DNA of 64,000 nucleotides from Acinetobacter puyangensis (lineage in GTDB: Bacteria > Pseudomonadota > Gammaproteobacteria > Pseudomonadales > Moraxellaceae). The first letter of the stretch is position 1, and every line of letters starts with the position of its first letter. The stretch is from positions 59,104 to 123,103 of the forward strand of contig NZ_OANT01000008.1 in the NCBI RefSeq assembly GCF_900096995.1, read 5' to 3'. The notes below the pieces were generated by a model. That model was not told the DNA's origin. It saw only the letters and a list, made by a program, of their open reading frames with translations, and did no database searches. This document shows, in pieces, positions 55,786 to 63,812 of the stretch. The position numbers and the translations under genes were made by a program.

Positions 55786-58548
55786 TTATTTCTTTCCTAC
55801 TTGTTTTGAAGTCATTTCGGTATACATTGAAAATAGTTTCTCAAGACGCTCTGTATCATTCTTAAAGCGACGGCCAATATAAATACGTTCTAGAACTTCA
55901 TCATTTTGCTCATGAGCAGCACGTAAGTTTTCGGGCATTTTTTCTGGATCGTAAAGGTCTGCAATCGTTGCAGGGAAATGTGCTTCCCGTGCCAACAAAA
56001 TATTTTCAGCACAACGGATTAAATCTGCTTTATTTTTTTCTGTTAACTTAGGGAGTGGAAAAGTGTTCCAACCCAAAGTATTAGAGTATGAAAAGCTAAG
56101 TCCCAATCTAACGCAAACAGTACCTATCCATATCCAGTGCAATCTGGACGCAATTAGTGAAATACACCATATTGGAGCATCGTATAAAGCAAAATTTCTG
56201 TCCCCTATTACAGAACTATTATCTAAAAGACCAACAGGTAAATATGGTCGATTTTCTGAACTTACTCGGGGGGTGACAATTACAGTTTTTTTAGCTAGTC
56301 TTGGCGTTTTAAACTGATGTGATCTTATAGCTAGACTTCTTGCATAGGCATCTCTACTAGCAAGTCTCGCACTTTTTACTAGCTCAATTCTTTGATTGAT
56401 TCTAACGATGTTTTTAGCTTCTTCTAAATCAGTATCTTCAATCCAAATACAGTATCTTGTCTCACCATTAATGAACTCTTTCGAGCCATAAAATGGTTTT
56501 ATGAATTTTTTTCTTTCTAATTTGGATAGATTCAAGTCGCTCAACTCACTTGAATCTAATGTTAAAAATCCTCCATCATCGGCTTTATTGCCAAAATCCA
56601 TGACTGGTAAGGAATTCAGAGGTTTCATTGCTTTATCAATAATAACTGTATCGCTAGCTACTAAATAAGGATTTATATTTGTTACTGTTTTACAATTAAC
56701 TACATTAGTATCATCAACTTCATATAAAAATTTGAGCTTCTTTTGTTCATTTGTAATACCTACGATTACAACAATTACTCCAGCATTATGAGAGGCAAGA
56801 TTAGCCCATTTAAAAGATTTATATGCAAATGAAATCTGGAATTTCTTTTCATAAATTGAAGGCCATAAGAATGGAACTTGTTGTCCCTGACAAATGCTAT
56901 TAGTTGCAACAAAAGCAATATTACAGGCATACTTTGTTGAAGCTCCATAATGAGCTGCTTTCATAAACCAGCCTGCGACATAGTCCAAAGCTTTCCAGTT
57001 TTTCGTAGTATTGGAGAAGACTAATTCTAAATCTTCTTTTTGTGCTTTACTTTGCCATGTTGATCCTAAATATGGAGGATTTCCACATATATATATTTCC
57101 CCCCCTTCATATTCAAAATTGAACTCTGGTTGATTAAGCGGAGTTTCAAATAAATCATCTGCTAAAATTTTGACAGTACTATCAAAAGGTGGAAATATTT
57201 CTAACCAATCTAAACGCAGAGCATTCCCACAAATAATCCAGTTTTCTTTAGATAGTGGTAACACTGTCTGTAAAGCTTCAATTTGACCACAATACTGAAC
57301 ATTTGACTGGTATTCAGCAATCACTAATGCCAATCTTGCAATTTCCGCAGGGAAACTATTAATTTCAATACCACGGAAATTAGTTAGAGGAATATCTGTA
57401 GCACGACCATTCTCACCACGTAGTTCATTAATTTTATTTTCAATTTTACGGAGTTGTTTATAAGCAATAACAAGAAAATTTCCAGAGCCGCATGCTGGAT
57501 CAAATACACGTATACGTGCAATTCGTTTACGTAAGTTTAAGAGTTTTAGAGGACTTTCCTTAGCAGCTTCTAATTGTTCATTTAAATCATCAAGGAATAA
57601 AGGGTTTAAGACCTTTAAGATGTTTGGCACACTAGTATAGTGCATTCCCAATGAACCACGCTCGCCATCATCGGTAACAGCCTGAATCATTGAGCCAAAA
57701 ATATCAGGGTTGATTTCTTGCCAATTTAGCTTTCCAGCATGTAATAAATAAGTACGGGCAATTTTGGAAAATTTAGGAACTTCTGTACTACCAGAGAATA
57801 GGCCGCCATTTACATACGGGAATTTTCTCGCCCAAACAGGAAATTTTGTTTGCTCACGTTGAGGATGATCCACATTCATCGCATGGAATAACGTACTAAT
57901 GACTTCATGCGTGTTACTTGAGTCACGTTCCGACATTTGTTCTATTGTCTGAGTAAAAATTCCACTTGGCTGGAAAATTTCAGTATCTTCTGCAAAGAAA
58001 CAAAAAATTAAACGTGCCATGAAATGGTTCATGTCTTGGCGACGTTCCTCAGTCGCCCAGTCTGGATTTTCTTTTAATAATTCGATGTAGAGTTTATTTA
58101 AACGTCCCGTTGCACGTACATCAATCGGGTTATCTTTAATTTCCCGAATAGTTGAGATGCCTGCTAGTGGTAAGAAAAACCCAAAATGTTCTGCAAACTT
58201 AGAAAACTCAGAACTAATGGTTTCCCCAGAAATAAGGTCTTCAGCTTGTAAGTTGAGGCCATCCGTTACCAGAATAAATTTAGCTTTTGCTTTCTCAGTT
58301 GCCTTGCTTTCTCGTAGTGTGTTCAAAGTCTTGGTGACTAAGTCCTGATCACATACAGCTATATGAATATAATTTCTTTGCAGAACACCGTTCTGAATAT
58401 CAGAAGAATTACTTTGACCAGCACGTAATTTTTTTATAGTTGTTTCTTTATTGCCAAAAGCTCTTAAAAAGTCATAAGCAAATTCTTGAGCATCAAACGG
58501 CTTTTCTGCAAGTTCGGATACGGCTGCTTCAATTTCAACGGCATTCAT
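55786..58548 (-). CDS. N6-adenine DNA methyltransferase, MmeI-like
   Basis: A 920-aa class I SAM-dependent methyltransferase. Motif I is FDPACGSGNFL (349-359), motif IV GNPPYLG (489-495, NPPY = N6-adenine). The N-terminal part and helical spacer (FMARLIFCFFAEDTEIF, about 176-192; SLGMHYTSVPNILKVLNPLF, 299-318) and a C-terminal target-recognition region (FPLPKLTEKNKADLIRCAENILLARE) match the MmeI-type single-chain layout. I see no PD-(D/E)XK nuclease at the N-terminus, where MmeI has one, so cutting probably depends on the other operon proteins. First gene of the operon. Confidence 0.9.
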   Translation of the reverse strand: MNAVEIEAAVSELAEKPFDAQEFAYDFLRAFGNKETTIKKLRAGQSNSSDIQNGVLQRNYIHIAVCDQDLVTKTLNTLRESKATEKAKAKFILVTDGLNLQAEDLISGETISSEFSKFAEHFGFFLPLAGISTIREIKDNPIDVRATGRLNKLYIELLKENPDWATEERRQDMNHFMARLIFCFFAEDTEIFQPSGIFTQTIEQMSERDSSNTHEVISTLFHAMNVDHPQREQTKFPVWARKFPYVNGGLFSGSTEVPKFSKIARTYLLHAGKLNWQEINPDIFGSMIQAVTDDGERGSLGMHYTSVPNILKVLNPLFLDDLNEQLEAAKESPLKLLNLRKRIARIRVFDPACGSGNFLVIAYKQLRKIENKINELRGENGRATDIPLTNFRGIEINSFPAEIARLALVIAEYQSNVQYCGQIEALQTVLPLSKENWIICGNALRLDWLEIFPPFDSTVKILADDLFETPLNQPEFNFEYEGGEIYICGNPPYLGSTWQSKAQKEDLELVFSNTTKNWKALDYVAGWFMKAAHYGASTKYACNIAFVATNSICQGQQVPFLWPSIYEKKFQISFAYKSFKWANLASHNAGVIVVIVGITNEQKKLKFLYEVDDTNVVNCKTVTNINPYLVASDTVIIDKAMKPLNSLPVMDFGNKADDGGFLTLDSSELSDLNLSKLERKKFIKPFYGSKEFINGETRYCIWIEDTDLEEAKNIVRINQRIELVKSARLASRDAYARSLAIRSHQFKTPRLAKKTVIVTPRVSSENRPYLPVGLLDNSSVIGDRNFALYDAPIWCISLIASRLHWIWIGTVCVRLGLSFSYSNTLGWNTFPLPKLTEKNKADLIRCAENILLAREAHFPATIADLYDPEKMPENLRAAHEQNDEVLERIYIGRRFKNDTERLEKLFSMYTEMTSKQVGKK

Positions 58549-58989
58549 TAGGTAAATGGATTATACAAAAAGATGTTTGAGATATTAGCAGATAAATATC
58601 ATTTTTTTTAAGTGACTTCTCCGAAAGACCAATAATTGAGGCAGCATTTTAAATAGAATAATTTTTAAAGAGTATACCGCGTGAAGTAATTAAGTAAACA
58701 TGAGAAAAAACATCCAGATTCTCAATTGACTAACTTCCCCCATAAATTTATCATTCCCTTACTGGCCTACATTGCCAGTCGGTTTTAGCAGACCGATTCA
58801 CACGAGAGCATAAAAAGGCTTACAGCCTTTTTTTGTTTACCCTGTCGTACCCCTCTGCGGTGGAACGGGAGGGGGACGCCTTCGTGCGTGCTGGGTACTT
58901 GTGTGACCAGTCTGCTAACCCTCTTTCGTTCTGCCACCATCATTTAGCAGTGATAGGTAGAACTTGTTTAACACACAAGGTGCTTTATC
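58549..58989. ncRNA. Structured non-coding region in the island
   Basis: A 441-bp gap upstream of the methylase operon and the secreted-protein genes. It holds ACTGGC/GCCAGT (58761-58766, 58774-58779), TCGGT/ACCGA (58779-58783, 58792-58796), a terminator-like AAAAAGGCT-tac-AGCCTTTTTTT (58812-58834) and GTaCCCCTC/GAGGGGgAC around 58847-58877. The stretch 58840-58960 is visibly more GC-rich than its neighbours. It resembles conserved non-coding blocks I recall from ICE backbones. The RNA label is tentative. Confidence 0.35.
58812..58834 (+). terminator. Terminator-like hairpin in the island leader region
   Basis: 9-bp stem AAAAAGGCT / AGCCTTTTT with a 3-nt loop and additional Ts. It has no upstream + strand gene in the gap, so it could end a small RNA starting near 58700 or act as an attenuator. 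Confidence 0.6.
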
Positions 58990-59322
58990 ATGCAATTTTC
59001 TTCACCCTCTTTTATCAAAAAATCAGTTCAGCTATTGGCTGTTGCTGCACTATTTTCCACCTCAAGCCTTTATGCTGCCAGCATCACCGTAAAAGTTAAA
59101 AATAACATTCAATGGAGTGAAGAAGCTGCTTTTTTTCCAACCAATAAAGGCAACATTTCTATCTATGCTGTTGATCTAACCCCGAAGCAATATCAAAACC
59201 TCAAATCCGTTAAAAAAGGCGATTGTATTCAGATCACCGCCAAAGACCAAAAGCTTGAAAGCTATGAAGGGATTACTACCATCATGGAATTTCAGAATGC
59301 CAAAAAAGTAACCTGTAAATAA
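58990..59322 (+). CDS. Small secreted hypothetical protein, 110 aa
   Basis: A signal peptide (MQFSSPSFIKKSVQLLAVAALFSTSSLYAA, cut after LYA) precedes an 80-residue basic, beta-rich mature domain (SITVKVKNNIQWSEEAAFF; YQNLKSVKKGDCIQITAKDQ; ...KKVTCK) with two cysteines that may pair. AAGGTG lies 8 bp before the ATG. No family recognised. First of five small envelope proteins on this strand in the island. Confidence 0.75.
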   Translation: MQFSSPSFIKKSVQLLAVAALFSTSSLYAASITVKVKNNIQWSEEAAFFPTNKGNISIYAVDLTPKQYQNLKSVKKGDCIQITAKDQKLESYEGITTIMEFQNAKKVTCK

Positions 59323-59513
59323 AGGTTTGCTTTCTTTTACTTTAACTTTTTTAGTTATGGTTGCGTCAGTATGTTGATACTTTTGGTCTGAATACTATCC
59401 AGCGCTTTATTTTATTGGGGTTTGTTTAGCCATGGGGCTGGATGATTGATCTATTACATCCAGAATTAATGACATGAATCATATCTAAAAAAATAATAAC
59501 GAACGGAGTAACA

Positions 59514-59771
59514 ATGAAAATTTATTTATCTGCCCTGTCACTGGTATTACTGGGAATGTCAGTTGCTGGTTGTACGAGCAAATCTGAACGTGAATTTGTT
59601 AAAGGCTGCAAAATGGGTGGTGCGGATAGCTCTACCTGTGAATGTGTCTATGAAAAAATTGAAGATAAATATGGTGCAGATCGACTGGAAGAAAAGTTTT
59701 ATATCATTAGCCAAACAGCGGAATTTCAAAATGAAATTGTACGATATGGCATGCAATGTATGAAGGAGTAG
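59514..59771 (+). CDS. Small lipoprotein, 85 aa
   Basis: A type II signal peptide with lipobox SVAGC (cut before Cys20). The mature part is short, charged and carries four more Cys (KGCKMGG...SSTCECVYEK...YGMQCMKE), suggesting a disulfide-stabilised periplasmic domain. A helical region DKYGADRLEEKFYIISQTAEFQNE follows. Unknown family. A GGAG-type ribosome-binding site (ACGGAGTAAC) precedes the ATG. It is followed 4 bp later by a 44-aa membrane protein. Confidence 0.78.
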   Translation: MKIYLSALSLVLLGMSVAGCTSKSEREFVKGCKMGGADSSTCECVYEKIEDKYGADRLEEKFYIISQTAEFQNEIVRYGMQCMKE

Positions 59772-59775
59772 GCTT

Positions 59776-59910
59776 ATGCGTATTCTTGCAGGCATTCTGG
59801 TTGTGGTGATTGTTGTGGCATTTCTAGGTTTACCGTTTATTGGTTTTATGATTCTGGTCGGTCTATTTATGCTGCTGGTGAATTTTGCTGTAGGTGGGGA
59901 TAAAAAATGA
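59776..59910 (+). CDS. 44-aa membrane peptide
   Basis: MRILAGILVVVIVVAFLGLP...FAVGGDKK: one or two hydrophobic helices over almost the whole length. It overlaps the next gene's start by four bases (ATGA). AAGGAG lies just before, inside the lipoprotein stop region. Such overlaps suggest translational coupling and a real gene. Unknown function. Confidence 0.65.
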   Translation: MRILAGILVVVIVVAFLGLPFIGFMILVGLFMLLVNFAVGGDKK

Positions 59911-60131
59911 AAGACAACATTAAAGCATGGGTGATTGGTGGTTATTTTATTATTGGGTTCTTCTTTGCAGTGTATCAGCATTTCTGGGGACAGTATAACG
60001 ATAAGTCCTTTATGTTTAATTTAGGTCAAGGTCTTGTATGGCCTGCTGTGATGTTTCCATCGGTAGGTAAATTTATCGGTGGTGTACTGATTTTACTCAT
60101 CATCGGTACGCTGATTTTACGTTCCAAATAA
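59907..60131 (+). CDS. 74-aa membrane protein
   Basis: Two membrane helices (AWVIGGYFIIGFFFAVYQHFWG and FIGGVLILLIIGTLILRSK) separated by a short polar loop with YNDKSFMFNLGQGLVWPAVMFPS. The start overlaps the preceding ORF as ATGA. It is followed after 34 bp by a secreted protein gene. No family recognised. Confidence 0.7.
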   Translation: MKDNIKAWVIGGYFIIGFFFAVYQHFWGQYNDKSFMFNLGQGLVWPAVMFPSVGKFIGGVLILLIIGTLILRSK

Positions 60132-60165
60132 TTCACAAATTTATATTCTCCTCAAGGAAAAACTG

Positions 60166-60633
60166 ATGAAAAAATTAATCACAGCAACACTTCTTATCAT
60201 TGCAGCGACACCAGCAATCTGTGCAGCTCAAGTACCTTTTAAAATTAATCAAAAAACTGGTTTTATTACCTATGGTAGTTGTCATATGGATTCATGCTCA
60301 TGGGCAAAGGCCGTTTCAACTTCAATTATCCAAAATACGCCTAATCAAGTCATTTTAGATGTGCGAATTCTGGGTGGGGATTCGCCGAATGTTTCCAATG
60401 CCTCGAAAAAAATTTCATGGGCTAAGAAACCTCATAAAATCACGCTTGTTTGTTCATACCAACAACCCTCAATAAGTGTGGGTGGTCAGTTAGATGTGTT
60501 ACCTTTAAATGACTTTGGCGTTCCTCGAGTTCTGGAAAGTAGTGCCAATCTATATTTTGCCTATTGTCATTCATTTAACGGTGAGATAGATGATGGAATT
60601 AAAAAGTATGGTTATCAAGTTCAACCTTACTAG
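60166..60633 (+). CDS. Secreted hypothetical protein, 155 aa
   Basis: Signal peptide MKKLITATLLIIAATPAICA (cut after ICA). The mature part has five Cys in the pattern YGSCHMDSCSW...VCSY...FAYCHSF, and looks like a disulfide-rich beta domain (VILDVRILGGDSP, ISWAKKPHKITLVCSYQQPSISVGGQLDVLPLND). No family recognised. Preceded by AAGGA 8 bp before the ATG. Confidence 0.75.
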   Translation: MKKLITATLLIIAATPAICAAQVPFKINQKTGFITYGSCHMDSCSWAKAVSTSIIQNTPNQVILDVRILGGDSPNVSNASKKISWAKKPHKITLVCSYQQPSISVGGQLDVLPLNDFGVPRVLESSANLYFAYCHSFNGEIDDGIKKYGYQVQPY

Positions 60634-61002
60634 TAAAACGGCTGGCATTGTCTGGGATAATCAATAAAGGCAATGCTAGCCCAACTCAATAACCTATCAA
60701 ACAGATTGAATTAGACTAATGGTCATCGCTGAAGGCAAAGACCAAGCCCGTAGTACGAGCGAGTAAAATCGGCAATGGTGGTTCAATATGAGGTGAAGTT
60801 GTACGTTTACAAAAACAGAAAGTCTGCTGGGTGGGTAGTGATTTTTAAATTTGTGTTTGGTAGTCTTACATCTTGTCCTTAGGCTTTTATTAGCACTGTG
60901 ATCAAACTACTTGCCAATTAATTTAATTTTTCTGGCTCAGTGGACTTTAACTAAAATAAAACATGTTTGATGTAATTAATAAAAAATATTTAAGATATTT
61001 GC
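60634..61002. other. Non-coding gap with one imperfect hairpin
   Basis: GGCTGGCATTG (60640-60650) pairs with CAATGCTAGCC (60671-60681) apart from one G-T pair, loop 20 nt, no T-run after it. I see no gene in the rest. Confidence 0.5.
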
Positions 61003-61105
61003 GAAAAGTATCGGAATTGGTTGCAAAACAACCAATATATTTCAATCGCTACAGTCTGGCCTGAAGTGTATTGCAAATTATTGAAACAACTAAACTAATT
61101 CAGTT
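61003..61105 (+). repeat. Copy C of the conserved ~105-bp element
   Basis: Aligns with copies A (13329) and B (14827): GAAAAGTATC, TTGGTTG, AATATATTTCAATCG, TTATTGAAA, TAAACTAATT, ending at the XerC arm of site C. Confidence 0.7.
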
Positions 61106-61133
61106 GCTTCGCATAAGGCGTATTATGTTAATT
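61106..61133 (+). repeat. dif-like XerC/XerD site C (C|D orientation)
   Basis: XerC-type arm GCTTCGCATAA, spacer GGCGTA, XerD-type arm TTATGTTAATT. Spacer and XerD arm are identical to site B. It lies 29 bp upstream of the TIR-like gene. Confidence 0.82.
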
Positions 61134-61162
61134 TTAGATAAACTTCATTTAGTGAGATAAAA

Positions 61163-62125
61163 ATGCAAAATAAAATTTTCTATTCTTGGCAATCTGATTG
61201 TCCATCTAATACGAATAGAAATTTGATCAATACCGCTTTAGAGAAAGCTATAGAATCGTTACAAAAAGATGATACTACTACTATTAATCCTGTTATGGAT
61301 AGAGATACTTTAGGGGTGTCAGGTTCTCCTGATATTGTTCATTCTATATTCTCCAAAATAGATAATACTTTTGCCTTTGTATGCGATGTTTCAATTATTG
61401 ATCCGACTTCATCTCGTCCTGCACCAAATCCAAATGTACTAGTGGAACTTGGTTATGCAGTAAAAACGCTCGGTTGGAATCGAATTATTATGGTCATGAA
61501 TACTGAATACGGAGAACCAGATAAGCTTCCTTTTGATCTCAAATCAAAGCGTGTATTAACTTATAGACTTTCTGCGACTGAAGAAGAAAAAGCACCTATT
61601 AGAAATAGTCTTGCAAAAACTTTTGCAACTGCATTAAAAATGATTTTTGACCACCATCATTCTAGTTCTCCTTCTCAAACTGTATTAGAAAAACCAGAAG
61701 TTATTAACTTTCGTGAGTCCGATCGTAAACTATTTGATGAACTTAAAGAGACGCTTCCTTTTAAAGGGAGTATTAGCTTTATTGATGAGCAAAATATGGC
61801 TGGGTTTTCATGGCCATCTTCTTCTTTAGATCAATTAGATAATTTTTATAATAATTGGGTAGATGCTGAACATGAATTTATTGACCCTGAACTCGAAGAG
61901 TTGAGATCCAAACTCTATAATTTAATTGGTAACTACCTTGGCCAAATTGCTGTTAATACTTTTCCAGCTAACAACCCAAATCGACAGACAGTTCCTCCAG
62001 AATGGGAAGAGAATAACCCAAAACATTTTTTTGAGGTGGTTAAGAACCTACATGAAACTGCTGGGCAAATTGTAAAAATGCATCAAGATCTTATCAGGTT
62101 AGGTCGGCAGAAGATGGATCATTAA
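61163..62125 (+). CDS. TIR-like ('FYSWQSD') protein in a one-gene dif-flanked module
   Basis: A 320-aa protein. The N-terminal Rossmann-like domain begins IFYSWQSDCPSNTNRNLINTALEKAI and has DRDTLGVSGSPDIVHSIFSKID, FVCDVSIIDPTSSRPAPNPNVLVELGYAVKTLGWNRIIMVMNTEYG. This matches a widespread TIR/nucleotide-hydrolase-like family seen in accessory and defence loci; the VELGYA motif holds the likely catalytic Glu. The C-terminal half (about 190-320) is helical with no known domain. Flanked by inverted dif-like sites (61106-61133 and 62136-62163). Effector-like NAD or nucleotide cleavage is inferred. Confidence 0.75.
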   Translation: MQNKIFYSWQSDCPSNTNRNLINTALEKAIESLQKDDTTTINPVMDRDTLGVSGSPDIVHSIFSKIDNTFAFVCDVSIIDPTSSRPAPNPNVLVELGYAVKTLGWNRIIMVMNTEYGEPDKLPFDLKSKRVLTYRLSATEEEKAPIRNSLAKTFATALKMIFDHHHSSSPSQTVLEKPEVINFRESDRKLFDELKETLPFKGSISFIDEQNMAGFSWPSSSLDQLDNFYNNWVDAEHEFIDPELEELRSKLYNLIGNYLGQIAVNTFPANNPNRQTVPPEWEENNPKHFFEVVKNLHETAGQIVKMHQDLIRLGRQKMDH

Positions 62126-62135
62126 AATAATCGCC

Positions 62136-62163
62136 ATTTAACATAATGGTGCTTATCCGAAAT
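62136..62163 (-). repeat. dif-like XerD/XerC site C' (D|C orientation)
   Basis: On the + strand: ATTTAACATAA, spacer TGGTGC, TTATCCGAAAT. Read on the minus strand it is an XerC arm ATTTCGGATAA and XerD arm TTATGTTAAAT, the latter equal to the canonical dif XerD arm. It lies 10 bp beyond the TIR-like gene stop, inverted relative to site C. Confidence 0.82.
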
Positions 62164-62262
62164 AAACAACTTGTTACTTGGTTTACTATACCACACCAAT
62201 ATTTTTCAAAACAATCTTGTTCTGTATTTCACTCAACAAAAAATAAAGGGAGCCACCTCCCT

Positions 62263-62490
62263 CTATTTATCCTCCCGTTGTGCAATCTTAACTTCCAGCC
62301 AGTCATAGATTTCCTGTGATACCCAGCCAATACGGATTTCTGTTAAACGTACTGGTTTGGGGAAACTGGCATCATAATACGGTGATGTGGGTTTGATCAT
62401 CTCATAAATAGTAGAACGACTCAGCGCAGTCACTTCAATCACAGTTTTGATGTTAAAGATACGGTATTGATATTCAGTTGATGGGTTCAT
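62263..62490 (-). CDS. AlpA-family phage/ICE regulator
   Basis: 75 aa with an AlpA/MerR-like winged helix: RIFNIKTVIEVTALSRSTIYEMIKP, then FPKPVRLTEIRIGWVSQEIYDWLEV, the usual AlpA pattern (helix-turn-helix, wing, W-x-x-x-E-x-x-x-W). Members activate integrase or excision genes. It lies 88 bp from the 'hydrolase' gene and on the same strand. Confidence 0.9.
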   Translation of the reverse strand: MNPSTEYQYRIFNIKTVIEVTALSRSTIYEMIKPTSPYYDASFPKPVRLTEIRIGWVSQEIYDWLEVKIAQREDK

Positions 62491-62578
62491 GTTGTTACTC
62501 CAAATTGTTAATCGAGAGCGGTTTCTCTCGATACAAGTCGGTGTTCTGTATTTTTTAACATTGGAAAGTCGCTAAGGT

Positions 62579-63520
62579 TTAATTCACTGCCTTGACACTT
62601 TGCCGTAATCCCTGTTTTAACTGCATCACAGGATTAAGCTCGGCATGTGTACTACTATTTTGTGTTTTGGCGTTATGCTTTTGTCCTTCCACATGTGGAT
62701 GGTCTGCCTGCTCAATCATCTCAGGATAAAACTCCTCGGCAATCTGCATGCCTTCATCCTCCTGTAGTTCAAATACCGCATTGTTAAAACCCACTCTGGC
62801 AATATAATCCAGTGCATCCTGTTCAAAGCCTGCGGCTTTACTTTGCTGATCCAGTTCTTTTGCCATCTGAATGGCATCTTTTAAATTGATCCCGTCACGC
62901 AAGGTTAAATCCACGTAATACACCGGAGTACGATAACTCTGGGTGGTGGATTTTCCTCTTAAGGTCAATTGCAATGGTAAACACGACAAGAGCCCACAGG
63001 ATGCCGCATGGTAGTAACTAAGCCGTGCTGCTAAAGTGCGGATACTGTTATAGCCCGTGGTACGAAATATAAAAGTACCTAACTCATCACTGTCATCCAG
63101 ATTGACATGTAAACGGCCATAAGGTTTACATTGTCCGCCCTGTGCCAAAGGACATAAATCAGGTGATGGACACGGCAGTTGTTCAACACCCTGTTGGGTA
63201 AGTCGCTGGCAGGTTTCTCCATTACCGACACAGACCGGTCGTCCCGTTTGTCGGTCAAACAAGGTGTATTCTGCTCTTAAATTTAGTTCGGGATCATTAA
63301 AGATCATGCGTACCGGAATACTTCTAAGTTTGCCATTTTGTGCTTTGGCTCGAAGCTGTTCATCCAGTGGATGTTTCACCCAGCCGTCCTTGTTTTGGAT
63401 TTGACTGGTAATCGTGAATTGATCATCCTTTTCAGGTAATCGTTTGCCGTTCTTTTCGACTATTTTACCGATACTGATACGCCCCAATATTGGTGGGGTA
63501 ATTGCTAAACCTTTAATCAT
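62579..63520 (-). CDS. ICE-conserved 'hydrolase or metal-binding' protein
   Basis: A 313-aa protein closely resembling the conserved ICE backbone protein of that name: IKGLAITPPILGRISIGKIVEKNGKRLPEKDDQFTITSQIQNKDGWVKHPLDEQ. It has a Cys-rich putative zinc site (CVGNGETCQRL; CPSPDLCPLAQGGQCKPYGRL) and TFIFRTTGYNSIRTLAARLSYY. The last 60 residues are a variable tail. Biochemical role not known to me. The start is the ATG at 63520 (MIKGLAI); the open frame to 63922 has no conserved character. Usually next to recombination genes, as here. Confidence 0.82.
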   Translation of the reverse strand: MIKGLAITPPILGRISIGKIVEKNGKRLPEKDDQFTITSQIQNKDGWVKHPLDEQLRAKAQNGKLRSIPVRMIFNDPELNLRAEYTLFDRQTGRPVCVGNGETCQRLTQQGVEQLPCPSPDLCPLAQGGQCKPYGRLHVNLDDSDELGTFIFRTTGYNSIRTLAARLSYYHAASCGLLSCLPLQLTLRGKSTTQSYRTPVYYVDLTLRDGINLKDAIQMAKELDQQSKAAGFEQDALDYIARVGFNNAVFELQEDEGMQIAEEFYPEMIEQADHPHVEGQKHNAKTQNSSTHAELNPVMQLKQGLRQSVKAVN

Positions 63521-63812
63521 GATGATGGTCCTTGATTGCATTTGTTTACGGTTTTCCCATATCCATTGAATGCACGGCTCCCTCAACCACAACAATTGAT
63601 GAAATAAAAAAATTGAGGTTGTTGCGTATAAGTATTGAGGTACGGGAGACATGAATGTGCGATATGCAAGAATGCAAAGCTGCGCCAACGCCCTTTCTTC
63701 ATAATTGAAGGAGGGGCAAATGGAGGTGGCTTTGCAGATATTTGAAATTTGGGAAATAAAACAGTTAAAGTTGGAAGTAGTAAAAAATGTACAATGGGTA
63801 AAAATAGATGCT
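63521..63812. other. Gap before the recombinase gene
   Basis: 292 bp. An open frame in it on the minus strand is only an upstream extension of the 'hydrolase' gene, low in conserved character. No hairpin or promoter could be assigned. Confidence 0.4.

Noticed and set aside
58833..59099. 88-aa plus-strand frame before the secreted protein
   Set aside because: It is out of frame with the signal-peptide gene at 58990 and covers the structured non-coding block.
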